This document shows, in pieces, positions 47,328 to 55,463 of a stretch of 64,000 nt of DNA. A program made the translations under genes and the position numbers. The stretch is taken from assembly GCF_900101675.1 (NCBI RefSeq), contig NZ_FNKG01000001.1:1099378-1163377 (forward strand), in the 5' to 3' direction. The notes beneath the pieces were generated by a model. It saw nothing but the letters and a program-made list of their open reading frames with translations, was not told the origin of the DNA and searched no databases. The stretch is from Curtobacterium sp. UNCCL20. GTDB taxonomy: Bacteria > Actinomycetota > Actinomycetes > Actinomycetales > Microbacteriaceae. Numbering within the stretch: the stretch's first letter is position 1; the number at the start of each line of letters is the position of its first letter.

Positions 47328-48476
47328 ATGGCCGTGGACGAGATCGTGTCAACGCTCCCGAGCGGTGTCGTCGGCAGCACCCCGGGCACCCTCCGACTCA
47401 TCAACTCGCGCGCCATCCTCGACGAGCTCTTCCGCGACGACGCCTCGCACACCGTCACGGAGCTGAGCCGCACCGTCGGGCTCTCCCGTCCCACGGTCGA
47501 GGCGGCGCTCGCCGACCTGGTCGACGAGGGCTGGGTCACCGAGGCCGAGGCGATCGCCACGCCGAACAAGGCCGGGCGACGCGCGAAGCGGTTCCGTGCG
47601 GACGCCGGAGCGGGGTCGGTGCTCGGCGTCGACCTCGGGCTGCACGGCATAGTGGGGCTCCGGTCGGACCTCCGCGGTCGGCAGCTCGCCCGCGTGGAAG
47701 AGGTCTACACCGACCTCGCATCGGCGGAGCAGGCGTGGGAGAGCGTGCAGGACGTCGTCCGACGACTGGTCGAGGGCGCCGACCCGACCCGACTCCTGGC
47801 CGCCACGTTCGGCGTCCCGGCGGTCGTCGACCGGTCGGGCGAGATCGACTACACGGTGGCCGTGCCGCAGTGGGTCGAACGCCGGGTGCCGGGCCGCATC
47901 GGGGACCTGTTCCCCGGCGCGACCACGTTCTTCGACAACGACGCCAAGCTCGCCGCCACCGCCGAGGCGATGTGGGGACGCTTCCGTGGTGTGCAGGACG
48001 GCCTCTCGCTCGTGATGGGACGGCAGATCGGTGCCGCCTACCTGGTCGACGGCGCGCTGGCGCGCGGTGCGCGCGGCGCCGCCGGTGAGATGGGCGGCCT
48101 GGCGTCGACGGGTTGGCCGAGTGCACCCGCCCGTCTGGAGGCGCGGATCGCCCCCGGCTCCGACCTCGAGTCCGTCATGGCGTCGGCCGGGCAGGGGGAC
48201 CCCGTCGCGTCGGCCGTCGTGCGTGCCCTCGCCGAGGACGTCGCGCCGGGCGTCGTGCAGCTCATCGCGACGATCGACCCGGAGGTCGTCGTGGTCGGCG
48301 GCGAGGTCCTGCCCGCCGCCGAGGTCTTCTGCGCAGCGCTGACCGAGGCCGTGACCCCGCACCTCCGGCACCCCGTGGAGATCGTGCCGTCGACGGTCGG
48401 CCGCGACGCCGTGGCCCGGGGAGCGCTCGCCCGGTCGCTCACGCACGTGCGGACGTCGCACATGGGGCTCGGCTGA
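47328..48476 (+). CDS. ROK-family transcription regulator (NagC type)
   Basis: 382 residues. The N-terminal winged helix is 'LRLINSRAILDELFRDDASH' with 'TVTELSRTVGLSRPTVEAAL'. The ROK domain follows, with 'GVDLGLHGIVGLRSDLRGRQ', 'ATFGVPAVVDRSGEI' and 'VFFDNDAKLAATAEAMWGRF'. The CXCGXXGCXE zinc motif of NagC-like ROK repressors is not present in that form. It probably controls the divergent hexosaminidase in response to an amino sugar (inference). The start is ATG 47328 (GGAGG two bases upstream, so possibly leaderless or GTG 47334). A repeat arm occurs at 48134-48146 ('RLEARIAPG'). Confidence 0.88.
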   Translation: MAVDEIVSTLPSGVVGSTPGTLRLINSRAILDELFRDDASHTVTELSRTVGLSRPTVEAALADLVDEGWVTEAEAIATPNKAGRRAKRFRADAGAGSVLGVDLGLHGIVGLRSDLRGRQLARVEEVYTDLASAEQAWESVQDVVRRLVEGADPTRLLAATFGVPAVVDRSGEIDYTVAVPQWVERRVPGRIGDLFPGATTFFDNDAKLAATAEAMWGRFRGVQDGLSLVMGRQIGAAYLVDGALARGARGAAGEMGGLASTGWPSAPARLEARIAPGSDLESVMASAGQGDPVASAVVRALAEDVAPGVVQLIATIDPEVVVVGGEVLPAAEVFCAALTEAVTPHLRHPVEIVPSTVGRDAVARGALARSLTHVRTSHMGLG

Positions 48477-48581
48477 GCGATCGTGCTCCTCGGGTCCCGG
48501 CCGGAACTGCTCGCCGGTCCGCGGGCTGATCTCCAGGTCGCGCGCCGGGTTCTGTCAGGACGTTCAGGGAACATGGGCGGC

Positions 48582-49316
48582 ATGACGACTGCCCTGGCCG
48601 CCCCGGCCACGACCGTGACGGCCGCCGGTGACTCCGAGATGGGTGGCCTGTCCGGGCTCGTGCTCCAGCTCATCGACGCCCTGGGGGAGTGGGGCGTCGC
48701 GCTCATGCTCTTCGTCGAGACGGTGTTCCCGCCGATCCCGTCCGAGGTGATCCTGCCGCTGGCCGGGTTCCTCGCCGGTGCCGGGCGGATGAACCTGGTG
48801 CTCGTCCTGGTGCTCGCGACCCTCGGGTCCTACCTCGGCGCCCTGGTGCTCTACTGGCTCGGCGCCGCGATCGGGTTCGAACGGACCACGCGGTGGCTCG
48901 GCAAGCTGCCCCTGGTGGACGAGGACGACTTCCGGAAGGCCGCCGACTGGTTCCACCGACACGGCAAGAGTGCGGTGTTCTTCGGCCGCTTCGTGCCGAT
49001 CGTCCGCAGCCTCATCTCCCTGCCCGCCGGTGCGGACCGGATGCACCTCGCGACGTTCTCGGTGTTCACGATCATCGCGAGCGGGATCTGGAACAGCGCC
49101 CTCGTCCTGCTCGGTGCCGCGTTCGGCAGCCAGTACGAGCGGGTCGAGCAGTACACCGAGTGGATCGACCGCGTCCTGTACGTCGCGATCGCCGCGGTCG
49201 TGGTGACCTTCGTGGTGCGGCGCATCCGGCGGGCACGTGCGGCCCGCGCCGGGCGTGCGGAGGTCGACGAACAGCCGGCGCGTGGCCGCCGCCGGGCCGA
49301 GCCCGCCGGCGACTGA
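48582..49316 (+). CDS. DedA-family membrane protein
   Basis: 244 residues. Typical SNARE-associated/DedA features: 'VALMLFVETVFPPIPSEVIL' with 'PLAGFLAGAGRMNLV' at the start, and 'FFGRFVPIVRSLISLPAG' near the middle, then C-terminal helices and a basic tail. DedA proteins are thought to act as lipid carriers or flippases (some recycle undecaprenyl phosphate or move polyprenyl lipids) and affect proton balance. Two in-frame ATGs, 48573 and 48582; AGGGA lies two bases before the first and eleven before the second, so the start is not settled. Confidence 0.88.
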   Translation: MTTALAAPATTVTAAGDSEMGGLSGLVLQLIDALGEWGVALMLFVETVFPPIPSEVILPLAGFLAGAGRMNLVLVLVLATLGSYLGALVLYWLGAAIGFERTTRWLGKLPLVDEDDFRKAADWFHRHGKSAVFFGRFVPIVRSLISLPAGADRMHLATFSVFTIIASGIWNSALVLLGAAFGSQYERVEQYTEWIDRVLYVAIAAVVVTFVVRRIRRARAARAGRAEVDEQPARGRRRAEPAGD

Positions 49317-49320
49317 CCGA

Positions 49321-49524
49321 TCACGCCTTCGTCAGCGCCGACTCCTTGTGCGCGGCACGCTTGCCGCTCTTCTCGGACTCGACGATCCAGTAGGGGTCGT
49401 CGTCGGTCGGCGTGAACGTCTGTCCGTCGAACTCGAAGTCGCTCACCCGCTTCTGCACGAGGGTCCCGGTCGTCTTGCCCTGCGACGTGTTCCAGTGCAC
49501 GGTGTCGCCCTTCGACAGCGCCAT
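49321..49524 (-). CDS. Small DUF2945 (HVA1/Tudor-like) protein
   Basis: 67 residues. 'LSKGDTVHWNTSQGKTTGTL', 'VQKRVSDFEFDGQTF' and 'YWIVESEKSGKRAAHKESAL' match the HVA1/DUF2945 hypervirulence-associated Tudor-like domain, a small SH3-like fold. Related bacterial proteins are stand-alone and uncharacterised. AAGGAGG seven bases before ATG 49524 supports the start. It ends 5 bases from the DedA stop, convergent, with no hairpin I can support between them. Confidence 0.85.
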   Translation of the reverse strand: MALSKGDTVHWNTSQGKTTGTLVQKRVSDFEFDGQTFTPTDDDPYWIVESEKSGKRAAHKESALTKA

Positions 49525-49722
49525 GATGTCCTCCTTGCGCGATACTCACTTCTTCGGACGTCGGACGATACCCCTATGCATCCGCATGAACACAGGGAAG
49601 TGGGCCGATCACGATGTCATAACGTCCACGCGCCGGGGGTCGCGGGCGCGTACCGTAGTGCCCGAGTCACCTTGCTGGCAACTGCCACGGATCACCGGGC
49701 TCCGAACGGAACGACGAACCCC

Positions 49723-50775
49723 ATGACGCTGCTGAACGGCACACGGACGGACACGGTCCTCGCGGGCCGCTACCGGCTCGTGCAGCTGATCGGCACGGGT
49801 GGCATGGGAACGGTCTACGAAGCCCGCGACGAGCACACCTACCGCGCCGTCGCCGTGAAGCTCTTCGCGACGCCCGAGTCGATGACCACGGCCGACCGGG
49901 TCCGGCAGGAACGCGAGATCCGGCTGCTCAGCATGCTGTCGCACCCCGGGCTCATCCCGCTCTACGACGCCGGCACCCACGACTTCGAGGACGGTCCGCA
50001 CCGCTTCATCGTGATGGAGCTCATCGCGGACACGACGCTGCTCCGGCGACTGGCGAGCGGTGCCCTCCACAACGACGAGGTGGCCGACCTCGGCGCCCAG
50101 CTCGCCGACGCCCTGGCCTACGTGCACTCCCGCGGGATCGTGCACCGTGACGTCAAGCCGGCGAACATCCTCATCAGCGACGAGGGCTCCTCCGGCTTCG
50201 CCCGCACCGTCAAGCTGACCGACTTCGGCGTCGCCCACTTCGTCGACGGCTCCCGACTGACGAACGACGGCACGATCATCGGCACGGCGGCGTACCTCAG
50301 CCCCGAGCAGGTGGCCGGCGAACCGATCGGGTTCGCGACCGACGTCTACTCGCTCGGCCTCGTGCTCCTCGAAGCCCTGACCGGCAAGCAGGAGTACTCC
50401 GGCACCCTGATCGAGGCAGCGCTCGCCCGCCTCCGGCACGACCCGGAGATCCCGGACGACATCGCCCCCGAGTGGCGGGACCTGCTGGCCCGGATGACCG
50501 CCCGTGACCCGGACCGCCGCCCGACCGCGGTGGCGATCGCGAACGCCCTGCGCGGTGGCTCCGCCCAGATCACCGGGCCGGTGCCGCTCGGCCCGCAGCG
50601 GACCAAGCACAAGAAGGACCACCGCCTGCACCGAGCGGCCCACCGGCACGCCCGGCGTGGCACGTTCGAGGTGGTGCGGCGCTGGCGTCGGCGGAACGTG
50701 CTCGTCGGGTCGTTCGCGGTGTTCGGTGTCCTGGTCGCCTGCGGTGCCTCGTACTTCGCGGGCATGCTGCACTGA
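49723..50775 (+). CDS. Membrane-anchored Ser/Thr protein kinase, short form
   Basis: 350 residues. A Hanks-type kinase with the glycine loop 'GTGGMGTVYEARDEHTYRAV' and 'AVKLF' Lys, the catalytic loop 'HRDVKPANI' and 'KLTDFGVAHF', then 'GTAAYLSPEQVAG'. Residues about 285-320 are a basic linker, and a single helix near the C-terminus ('VGSFAVFGVLVACGASYFAG') anchors it. There is no extracellular PASTA or sensor domain, so it is not PknB-like. Target proteins are unknown. The ATG has no strong ribosome-binding site. Confidence 0.9.
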   Translation: MTLLNGTRTDTVLAGRYRLVQLIGTGGMGTVYEARDEHTYRAVAVKLFATPESMTTADRVRQEREIRLLSMLSHPGLIPLYDAGTHDFEDGPHRFIVMELIADTTLLRRLASGALHNDEVADLGAQLADALAYVHSRGIVHRDVKPANILISDEGSSGFARTVKLTDFGVAHFVDGSRLTNDGTIIGTAAYLSPEQVAGEPIGFATDVYSLGLVLLEALTGKQEYSGTLIEAALARLRHDPEIPDDIAPEWRDLLARMTARDPDRRPTAVAIANALRGGSAQITGPVPLGPQRTKHKKDHRLHRAAHRHARRGTFEVVRRWRRRNVLVGSFAVFGVLVACGASYFAGMLH

Positions 50776-50845
50776 CCCGTCGCGTCCGCGCTCGGCGGAA
50801 GCCGCTCCGTCCCGCACCCCCGGTCTCCCTGGCAGGATGGAGCGC

Positions 50846-51469
50846 ATGACCGACCAGCGCTGGATCAAGATCTGCGGCCTGTCGACGCCCGAGACCGTGG
50901 ACGCCGCCATCGACGCGGGTGCCGACGCGGTCGGGTTCGTCTTCGCCGTCGGCAGCCCCCGTACCGTGACGGCTGACCTCGCCAAGGAGCTCGTCGAGCG
51001 GGTGCCGGACGGCGTCGACGCCGTCGGGGTGTTCCGCGACCAGGAGATCGACGAGATCGTCGGCATCGCCTCAGCGGTCGGGCTCACCACGCTCCAGCTG
51101 CACGGCGGCGAGTCCGCGACGGACTTCGCCCGGGCGCGGGACGCCGGCTTCTTCACCATCCGGGCCGTCGCCGCCGAGGACTACCTCCGCGAGTCGCCGG
51201 AGCAGCGGTCGTCGTACGACCACGACCTGCTGCTGCTCGACGCCGCGGTGCCCGGCAGTGGACGCCTCATCGACGCGGCCTCGATCGACGGGAAGGTCGA
51301 CGAGGCCTGGATCCTCGCCGGGGGGCTCACGCCGGCGAACGTCGTGGCCGCCATCGAGTCGCTCGACCCGGACGGCGTCGACGTGTCGAGCGGTGTCGAG
51401 TCGGAGCGCGGGGTCAAGGACGCCGCGAAGATCCGCGCGTTCGTCGAGGCCGTCCGCAGCATCCCCTGA
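50846..51469 (+). CDS. trpF: Phosphoribosylanthranilate isomerase
   Basis: 207 residues, normal for TrpF. It catalyses the Amadori isomerisation of phosphoribosylanthranilate in tryptophan synthesis. Motifs: 'IKICGLSTPETVDAAIDAGAD' with the catalytic Cys, 'AVGFVFAVGSPR', 'LQLHGGES', and the phosphate site 'ILAGGLTPANVVAAI' with 'GVDVSSGVES'. It is not next to other trp genes. ATG 50846 is preceded by GGATGGAG; an upstream ATG 50837 is also possible. The gene stands alone between the kinase and a convergent HAD phosphatase. Confidence 0.93.
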   Translation: MTDQRWIKICGLSTPETVDAAIDAGADAVGFVFAVGSPRTVTADLAKELVERVPDGVDAVGVFRDQEIDEIVGIASAVGLTTLQLHGGESATDFARARDAGFFTIRAVAAEDYLRESPEQRSSYDHDLLLLDAAVPGSGRLIDAASIDGKVDEAWILAGGLTPANVVAAIESLDPDGVDVSSGVESERGVKDAAKIRAFVEAVRSIP

Positions 51470-51500
51470 GGCGGCCGCGCGGGCAGGCCGCCGCCGCCCG

Positions 51501-52259
51501 TCAGCGCAGCGTAGGGATGAGCTCCGTCAGGAACACGTCGGTGTCCTCCCAGCCGTCGACCGCGTGGCAGGGGACGCCGAGCGCCTTCACCGGGTAGTCG
51601 TTGCCCTCGGGGTCGAGGCGGTCACCGACGAACAGCATGTCGTCGAGCGCGACACCGGTGAGCTCGGCCAGCCGCTGCATGCCGTACGCCTTGTCGATGC
51701 CCTTGCGGGTTATGTCGACGCTGGTGGACCCGCCGGAGCGGACCTCGAGGTCGGGGAGCTCGGCCTGCACCCGACGGCGGAGGTCGTCCTTCTTCGCCCC
51801 GGTCGGGTCCCACCGCTTCTTGACGTCCACGGGTGCGGCCTGGCCGAGCGCCGAGAACGTGATCTGGGACCCGCGGTCCTCGAGGATGGCGCCCCAGGTC
51901 TCCGACTCCCAGTAACCGGCGGCCTTCGCCTGCGACTCGACGGCGGCGAGGGCGCGGGCCTTCTGCTCGTCGGTGAGGTCCTCGGCGTACTGCAGGGCCC
52001 AGTCGTCACCGGACCAGCGGTAGTAGCGGGTGCCGCAGGTCGGCAGCAGGTGCAGGTCGTCGAGGGTGAGTCCCTCGCGCTGCCGGAGCGGGGTCACGAG
52101 CTGCTGCTCGAACTGCTGGAAGTTGCCGCCGGAGATGACCGCGACCGGCACGACCTCGAGCAGGGACGCGAACGTCTCGAGCATGCGGGGATCGAGCGCG
52201 GACTTCGAGGGGGCGAGGGTGTCGTCCAGGTCGAAGGCGACGAGTCGGGGCGTGGTCAT
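51501..52259 (-). CDS. HAD-IIB family phosphatase
   Basis: 252 residues. HAD motif I is 'AFDLDDTLAPSK', with nucleophile Asp; 'PVAVISGGNFQQFEQQL' is motif II, 'DKAYGMQRL' carries motif III Lys, and 'DMLFVGDRLDPEGNDYPV' is motif IV. It is of the Cof/phosphomannomutase-like IIB class, which often acts on sugar phosphates. The true substrate is unknown, and it is not adjacent to a partner enzyme. It is followed on the same strand by no gene; upstream lies a thioesterase on the same strand, 39 bases away. Confidence 0.88.
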   Translation of the reverse strand: MTTPRLVAFDLDDTLAPSKSALDPRMLETFASLLEVVPVAVISGGNFQQFEQQLVTPLRQREGLTLDDLHLLPTCGTRYYRWSGDDWALQYAEDLTDEQKARALAAVESQAKAAGYWESETWGAILEDRGSQITFSALGQAAPVDVKKRWDPTGAKKDDLRRRVQAELPDLEVRSGGSTSVDITRKGIDKAYGMQRLAELTGVALDDMLFVGDRLDPEGNDYPVKALGVPCHAVDGWEDTDVFLTELIPTLR

Positions 52260-52298
52260 GCCACCGATTGTGTCAGGTGTGCCCGACAGGCTCGTCCG

Positions 52299-52730
52299 TC
52301 AGGCGCGGTGGGTGGCGGGGACCCGGTCGCGCGCGTACGTGATGTCGGTGTAGCCGTGCGGCGCCGGGTTGCCTTCGTCGTCGAGGTTGACGAACACCAC
52401 CTCGTCGATCGTGAGGATGCTCCGGTGGGTGAAGAGGTTCCGGGCCTCGGCGCGCATGGTCAGGGACGTTCGGCCGAACCGCGTCGCGACGAGCCCGATC
52501 TCGACGATGTCGCCCTCCTTCGCCGACGAGACGAACTCGATCTCCGACATGTACTTGGTCACGACCTTGCCGTTGCCGAGCTGGATGATCGCGTAGACCG
52601 CGGCCTCTTCGTCGATCCACCGGAGGAGGCTCCCACCGAAGAGGGTGCCGTTCGCGTTGAGGTCCTCGGGGCGGACCCACTTCCGCGTGTAGAAGTTCAT
52701 CTCGGGCTGGAGCGCGTCGTCCTGCTGCAT
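52299..52730 (-). CDS. Hotdog-fold acyl-CoA thioesterase
   Basis: 143 residues. The hotdog signature is 'LNANGTLFGGSLLRWIDEEA', an acyl-CoA thioesterase (YciA/BFIT-like) motif with the Asp/Gly of the active site, then 'VEIGLVATRFGRTSLTM'. It hydrolyses acyl-CoA to free acid and CoA; the chain-length preference is unknown. ATG 52730 was chosen because the family starts close to it; a longer reading goes through a hairpin at 52746-52777. Same strand as the nitroreductase gene. Confidence 0.87.
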   Translation of the reverse strand: MQQDDALQPEMNFYTRKWVRPEDLNANGTLFGGSLLRWIDEEAAVYAIIQLGNGKVVTKYMSEIEFVSSAKEGDIVEIGLVATRFGRTSLTMRAEARNLFTHRSILTIDEVVFVNLDDEGNPAPHGYTDITYARDRVPATHRA

Positions 52731-52745
52731 GTCACGACATACTAC

Positions 52746-52777
52746 GCGGCCGGGTCCGTCGAGGGACCCGGCCGCGT
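52746..52777 (-). terminator. Terminator of the nitroreductase gene
   Basis: CGCGGCCGGGTCC (52746-52758) pairs perfectly with GGACCCGGCCGCG (52765-52777), with a short loop. On the minus strand it lies just after the nitroreductase stop and before the thioesterase start. Confidence 0.82.
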
Positions 52778-52795
52778 GGTTCGACGCGAGTGGGC

Positions 52796-53392
52796 TCACT
52801 CCTTGACGAGGACGACCTCGTCGAGGGGGAGGCGGGTGCGCGGGGCGACCTCCCGCTGGGCGGCCTTCTCGTCGAGCTGCGACGGGTCCGCGACGGTGCC
52901 GATCGCCGTGACGGTGAACGGCAGGAAGCGCTCGGGGAGGTCGAACGCGGCACGGAGGCCCTCGGCGTCGATGCCCGCCATCTGGTGGACGTGCAGCCCC
53001 TCGGCGTGCGCCTGCACCGTCAGCGCGGCGAGCGACTGGCCGAGGTCGTACTGCGCGAAGGGACGCTCGTCACCGTCCTCGGTCACGGTCTCGAGGACGC
53101 CGACGACGAGGGCGCTGGCGCGGAAGGCCCACGCCGCGTTGAAGCCGAGGAGGTTCTCGTTGATCTTGCGGAACGTGTCGGTGCCACGGCGGCCGGCGAT
53201 GAAGCGGCGGGGCTGGAAGTTCATGGCCGATGCCGCCCAGCGAGCCGCCTCGAGGACGGCGTCGAACTGCGCGTCCGAGATCGTCGCGGTCTCGTCGTAG
53301 GAGCGGGGGCTCCAGCGTTCCTCGAGGAGCGGGACGAGGGGCTGGCTGGAGTCGGTCGAACGCGTGAGCGTGCTGGAGTTCGTCGAGGTCAT
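52796..53392 (-). CDS. Nitroreductase-family flavoprotein
   Basis: 198 residues. The FMN-binding N-terminus is 'EERWSPRSYDETATISDAQF' (RSPR-type motif) with 'AARWAASAMNFQPRRFI', then 'FAQYDLGQSLAALTVQAHAE' and 'LHVHQMAGIDAEGLRAAFDL'. NAD(P)H-dependent reduction of quinones or nitro compounds, probably in oxidative or xenobiotic stress. ATG 53392 was chosen; longer readings run into the AEC gene's promoter. It is divergent from the AEC transporter. Confidence 0.9.
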   Translation of the reverse strand: MTSTNSSTLTRSTDSSQPLVPLLEERWSPRSYDETATISDAQFDAVLEAARWAASAMNFQPRRFIAGRRGTDTFRKINENLLGFNAAWAFRASALVVGVLETVTEDGDERPFAQYDLGQSLAALTVQAHAEGLHVHQMAGIDAEGLRAAFDLPERFLPFTVTAIGTVADPSQLDEKAAQREVAPRTRLPLDEVVLVKE

Positions 53393-53477
53393 GGTGCGCT
53401 CAACGCTATTCGATGCGTTCGCATTTCCGACCTGAGTGAGGTCACATGCCGTCGCACGGGGTGCGAGGATGGGGGCG

Positions 53478-54401
53478 ATGGGTGGCGTGTTGACCGGGTT
53501 CGCGATCATCGGCGCGATCATCGCCGGCGGGTACGTCGTCGGGCGCATCGGCCTGCTCGGCCCGCACGCCCAGTTCGTCATGAGCCGCCTCGCGTTCTTC
53601 GTGCTCATGCCGTGTCTGCTGTTCCACACGATCGCCACCGCGGACATCGCCTCGCTGCTGTCCCCGATGCTCTGGGTCTCCCTGGTCAGCGCGCTGTCGG
53701 TCGCCCTCGGCGCTGCGATCGTGTTCCGTCTGGTCCTCCGCCGGCCCGCGACGACCACCACGGTCGGGGCGCTGGCGTCGAGCTACGTCAACGCGAACAA
53801 CATCGGCCTCCCCGTGGCCGTGTACGTGCTCGGGCAGGCGACCGCGGTCGTGCCGGTGATCCTGCTGCAGCTCATCGTTCTGGCGCCGATCGCGCTCACC
53901 GTCCTCGACACAGCGACGTCGAGCGGCGGCGGCTGGGGTCGCCGCATCTCGGGGCCGTTCCGGAACCCGATCATCATCGCGTCGCTCGTCGGGCTGGTGT
54001 TCTCGGCGACACGGATCGAGCTGCCGACACCGGTCCTCGAGCCCTTCTCGCTCGTCGGGGCGGCCGCGGTGCCCGTCGTGCTGCTGTCGTTCGGGATGAG
54101 CCTGCACGGTGCGACGCCGCTGCGGGACCCGGGGATCCGGACGGACGTCATCGTGGCCTCGTCGATCAAGCTCGTCGTGATGCCGGCCGTCGCGTTCGTC
54201 TTCGCCCGCTTCGTGTTCGGGCTCGGCGGACAGGACGTGTTCGTGCTGACCACGCTCGGCGCGCTGCCGGCGGCGCAGAACGTCTTCAACTACGCGCAGC
54301 GGTACGGGGCGGCGGTGCCGATGGCCCGCGACGTGGTGCTCATCTCGACCATCGGGTCCGTCCCGGTGCTCGTGGCCGTCGCGGCGCTCCTGCACCCGTA
54401 G
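53478..54401 (+). CDS. AEC-family transporter (auxin-efflux-carrier-like)
   Basis: 307 residues, ten predicted membrane helices. The two-repeat pattern is visible: 'GFAIIGAIIAGGYVVGRIG', 'MPCLLFHTIATADI' and 'VGALASSYVNANNIGLPVAV' in the first half, and 'SFGMSLHGATPL' and 'FVLTTLGALPAAQNVFNYAQ' in the second. It is a secondary transporter of organic acids or similar; the substrate is unknown. ATG 53478 fits; ATG 53469 is in frame. It is divergent from the nitroreductase, across 85 bases. Confidence 0.88.
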   Translation: MGGVLTGFAIIGAIIAGGYVVGRIGLLGPHAQFVMSRLAFFVLMPCLLFHTIATADIASLLSPMLWVSLVSALSVALGAAIVFRLVLRRPATTTTVGALASSYVNANNIGLPVAVYVLGQATAVVPVILLQLIVLAPIALTVLDTATSSGGGWGRRISGPFRNPIIIASLVGLVFSATRIELPTPVLEPFSLVGAAAVPVVLLSFGMSLHGATPLRDPGIRTDVIVASSIKLVVMPAVAFVFARFVFGLGGQDVFVLTTLGALPAAQNVFNYAQRYGAAVPMARDVVLISTIGSVPVLVAVAALLHP

Positions 54402-54440
54402 GCGCACCGGACGCCGGTACGCGTCGGCGTGCGCCCGTCC

Positions 54441-54480
54441 GCACTGGACGCACTGGACGCACTGGACGCACTGGACGCAC
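54441..54480. repeat. Tandem 9-base repeats
   Basis: Four exact copies of GCACTGGAC (54441-54476) plus GCAC, in the 226-base stretch between the AEC and copper-storage-like genes. Just downstream lies a full copy of the palindromic element. Confidence 0.85.
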
Positions 54481-54488
54481 GCAGCGTC

Positions 54489-54530
54489 GGCCTGGAGGCC
54501 CGTGGCGACGCCGCCACGCGCCTCCAGGCC
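54489..54530. repeat. 42-bp palindromic element, intergenic copy
   Basis: GGCCTGGAGG and CCTCCAGGCC form the outer arms (54489-54498, 54521-54530); inside, CGTGGCG pairs with CGCCACG around ACGC. Same length as the intragenic copy at 1787-1828 and identical at 37 of 42 bases. Confidence 0.85.
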
Positions 54531-54627
54531 GTCCGCCGGTCGCGTCTTCCAGCGCGCCGGACACCGCGCGTAGGGTGTGCGGCACGCGGCGCGTCCGCGC
54601 CGGACACCACGAGGGACGGAGACCCCG

Positions 54628-55035
54628 ATGGACACGATGGCGATGATGAAGAGCATGTCCGCGACCGACATGCCCATGGCGATGGACACCGAGCTGATGC
54701 AGGACACGATGATGGCGATGAACGCCGCGTCGATGGCCGCGACGATGTGCTCGGCGAGCGACATGCGCATGGGCGGCGAGATGGCGACCTGCGCCGCGAT
54801 GTGCTCGAACACCGCGATGCTCGCCGACACCGGGATGCGGATGATGATGCGCCCGATGGGCATGGACGCCGAGGCGATGCGCACGATGCTGATGGCCTGT
54901 GTGGCGATGGGCACGGCGTGCGCGGCGGAGTGCCGGAAGCACGCCGACATGGACGAGTCGTGCCGCTACTGCGCGATGGCGTGCGACGAGATGGTGGCGA
55001 AGTGCCAGGCGATGACGGAGTCGATGAGCGCCTGA
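54628..55035 (+). CDS. Met/Cys-rich four-helix copper-binding protein (Csp-like)
   Basis: 135 residues with about 34 Met and ten Cys. Cys positions follow spaced helical patterns ('CVAMGTACAAECRKHADMDE', 'SCRYCAMACDEMVAKC'), as in copper-storage proteins of the Csp/DUF326 four-helix-bundle family, which bind many Cu(I) ions. The first half, very Met-rich ('MAMMKSMSATDMPMAMD'), is unusual even for Csp proteins and could also bind copper. No signal peptide is seen, so it is probably cytosolic (Csp3-like). ATG 54628 has GGGACGGAGA upstream. No copper exporter or regulator lies next to it. Confidence 0.85.
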   Translation: MDTMAMMKSMSATDMPMAMDTELMQDTMMAMNAASMAATMCSASDMRMGGEMATCAAMCSNTAMLADTGMRMMMRPMGMDAEAMRTMLMACVAMGTACAAECRKHADMDESCRYCAMACDEMVAKCQAMTESMSA

Positions 55036-55056
55036 CGCCCTCGGGTCACGCCCCGA

Positions 55057-55326
55057 CTACGCGACGCGTGCGGTGGTCTTCCGACCGCCGGCGCTGAGGA
55101 TCTCCGCGGCCGGGTGGTGGGCGACCGGGTCGCCGACGGACACGAACGTGTCCGCGTCCGCCACCCGGAGCTGCGTGGTGCCCGCGTGCGCCGCACCGTC
55201 GAGGAACGCGACGACGAGGTCGGCAGGGCGGACTTCGACGACGATGCCGTCCCTCCAGGCGCGCGGTGTGGCGTCGGCCATGACGCGCTGGATCGGAAGG
55301 ATCGTCGACGGGGTCGTGCGGGACAT
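55057..55326 (-). CDS. Small unrecognised protein
   Basis: 89 residues from ATG 55326 with AGGTGA seven bases upstream. No family recognised. The middle is 'RDGIVVEVRPADLVVAFLDG' and 'TQLRVADADTFVSVGDPVAH'; the C-terminus is basic ('GGRKTTARVA'). The strand-like pattern and Gly/Asp turns suggest a small beta-rich soluble domain. No transmembrane span. It lies between the copper-storage-like gene (convergent) and xthA, 137 bases after the xthA stop on the same strand, so the genes may be co-transcribed but are not tightly linked. Confidence 0.6.
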   Translation of the reverse strand: MSRTTPSTILPIQRVMADATPRAWRDGIVVEVRPADLVVAFLDGAAHAGTTQLRVADADTFVSVGDPVAHHPAAEILSAGGRKTTARVA

Positions 55327-55463
55327 GGCTTCACCTGCTCTCGGAGGGGTTCGGTGCAGGAAACCTACGTCGCGCCCGTCCCCTCGTCGACGGACGGCTA
55401 CGCGCGCCGTAACAGAGCACGTCGGGCCGGTCAGGTGGCCGGTCCGGTCTGGCCGCCGGACCG

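Noticed and set aside
54441..54480. CRISPR-like array
   Set aside because: Nine-base units are directly adjacent without spacers, and no cas genes are present.
55250..55262. CCTCCAGGCGCG as a copy of the palindromic element
   Set aside because: The order of the two halves is inverted relative to the element (CGCGCCTCCAGG), and it lies alone in a coding sequence, so it is probably chance.
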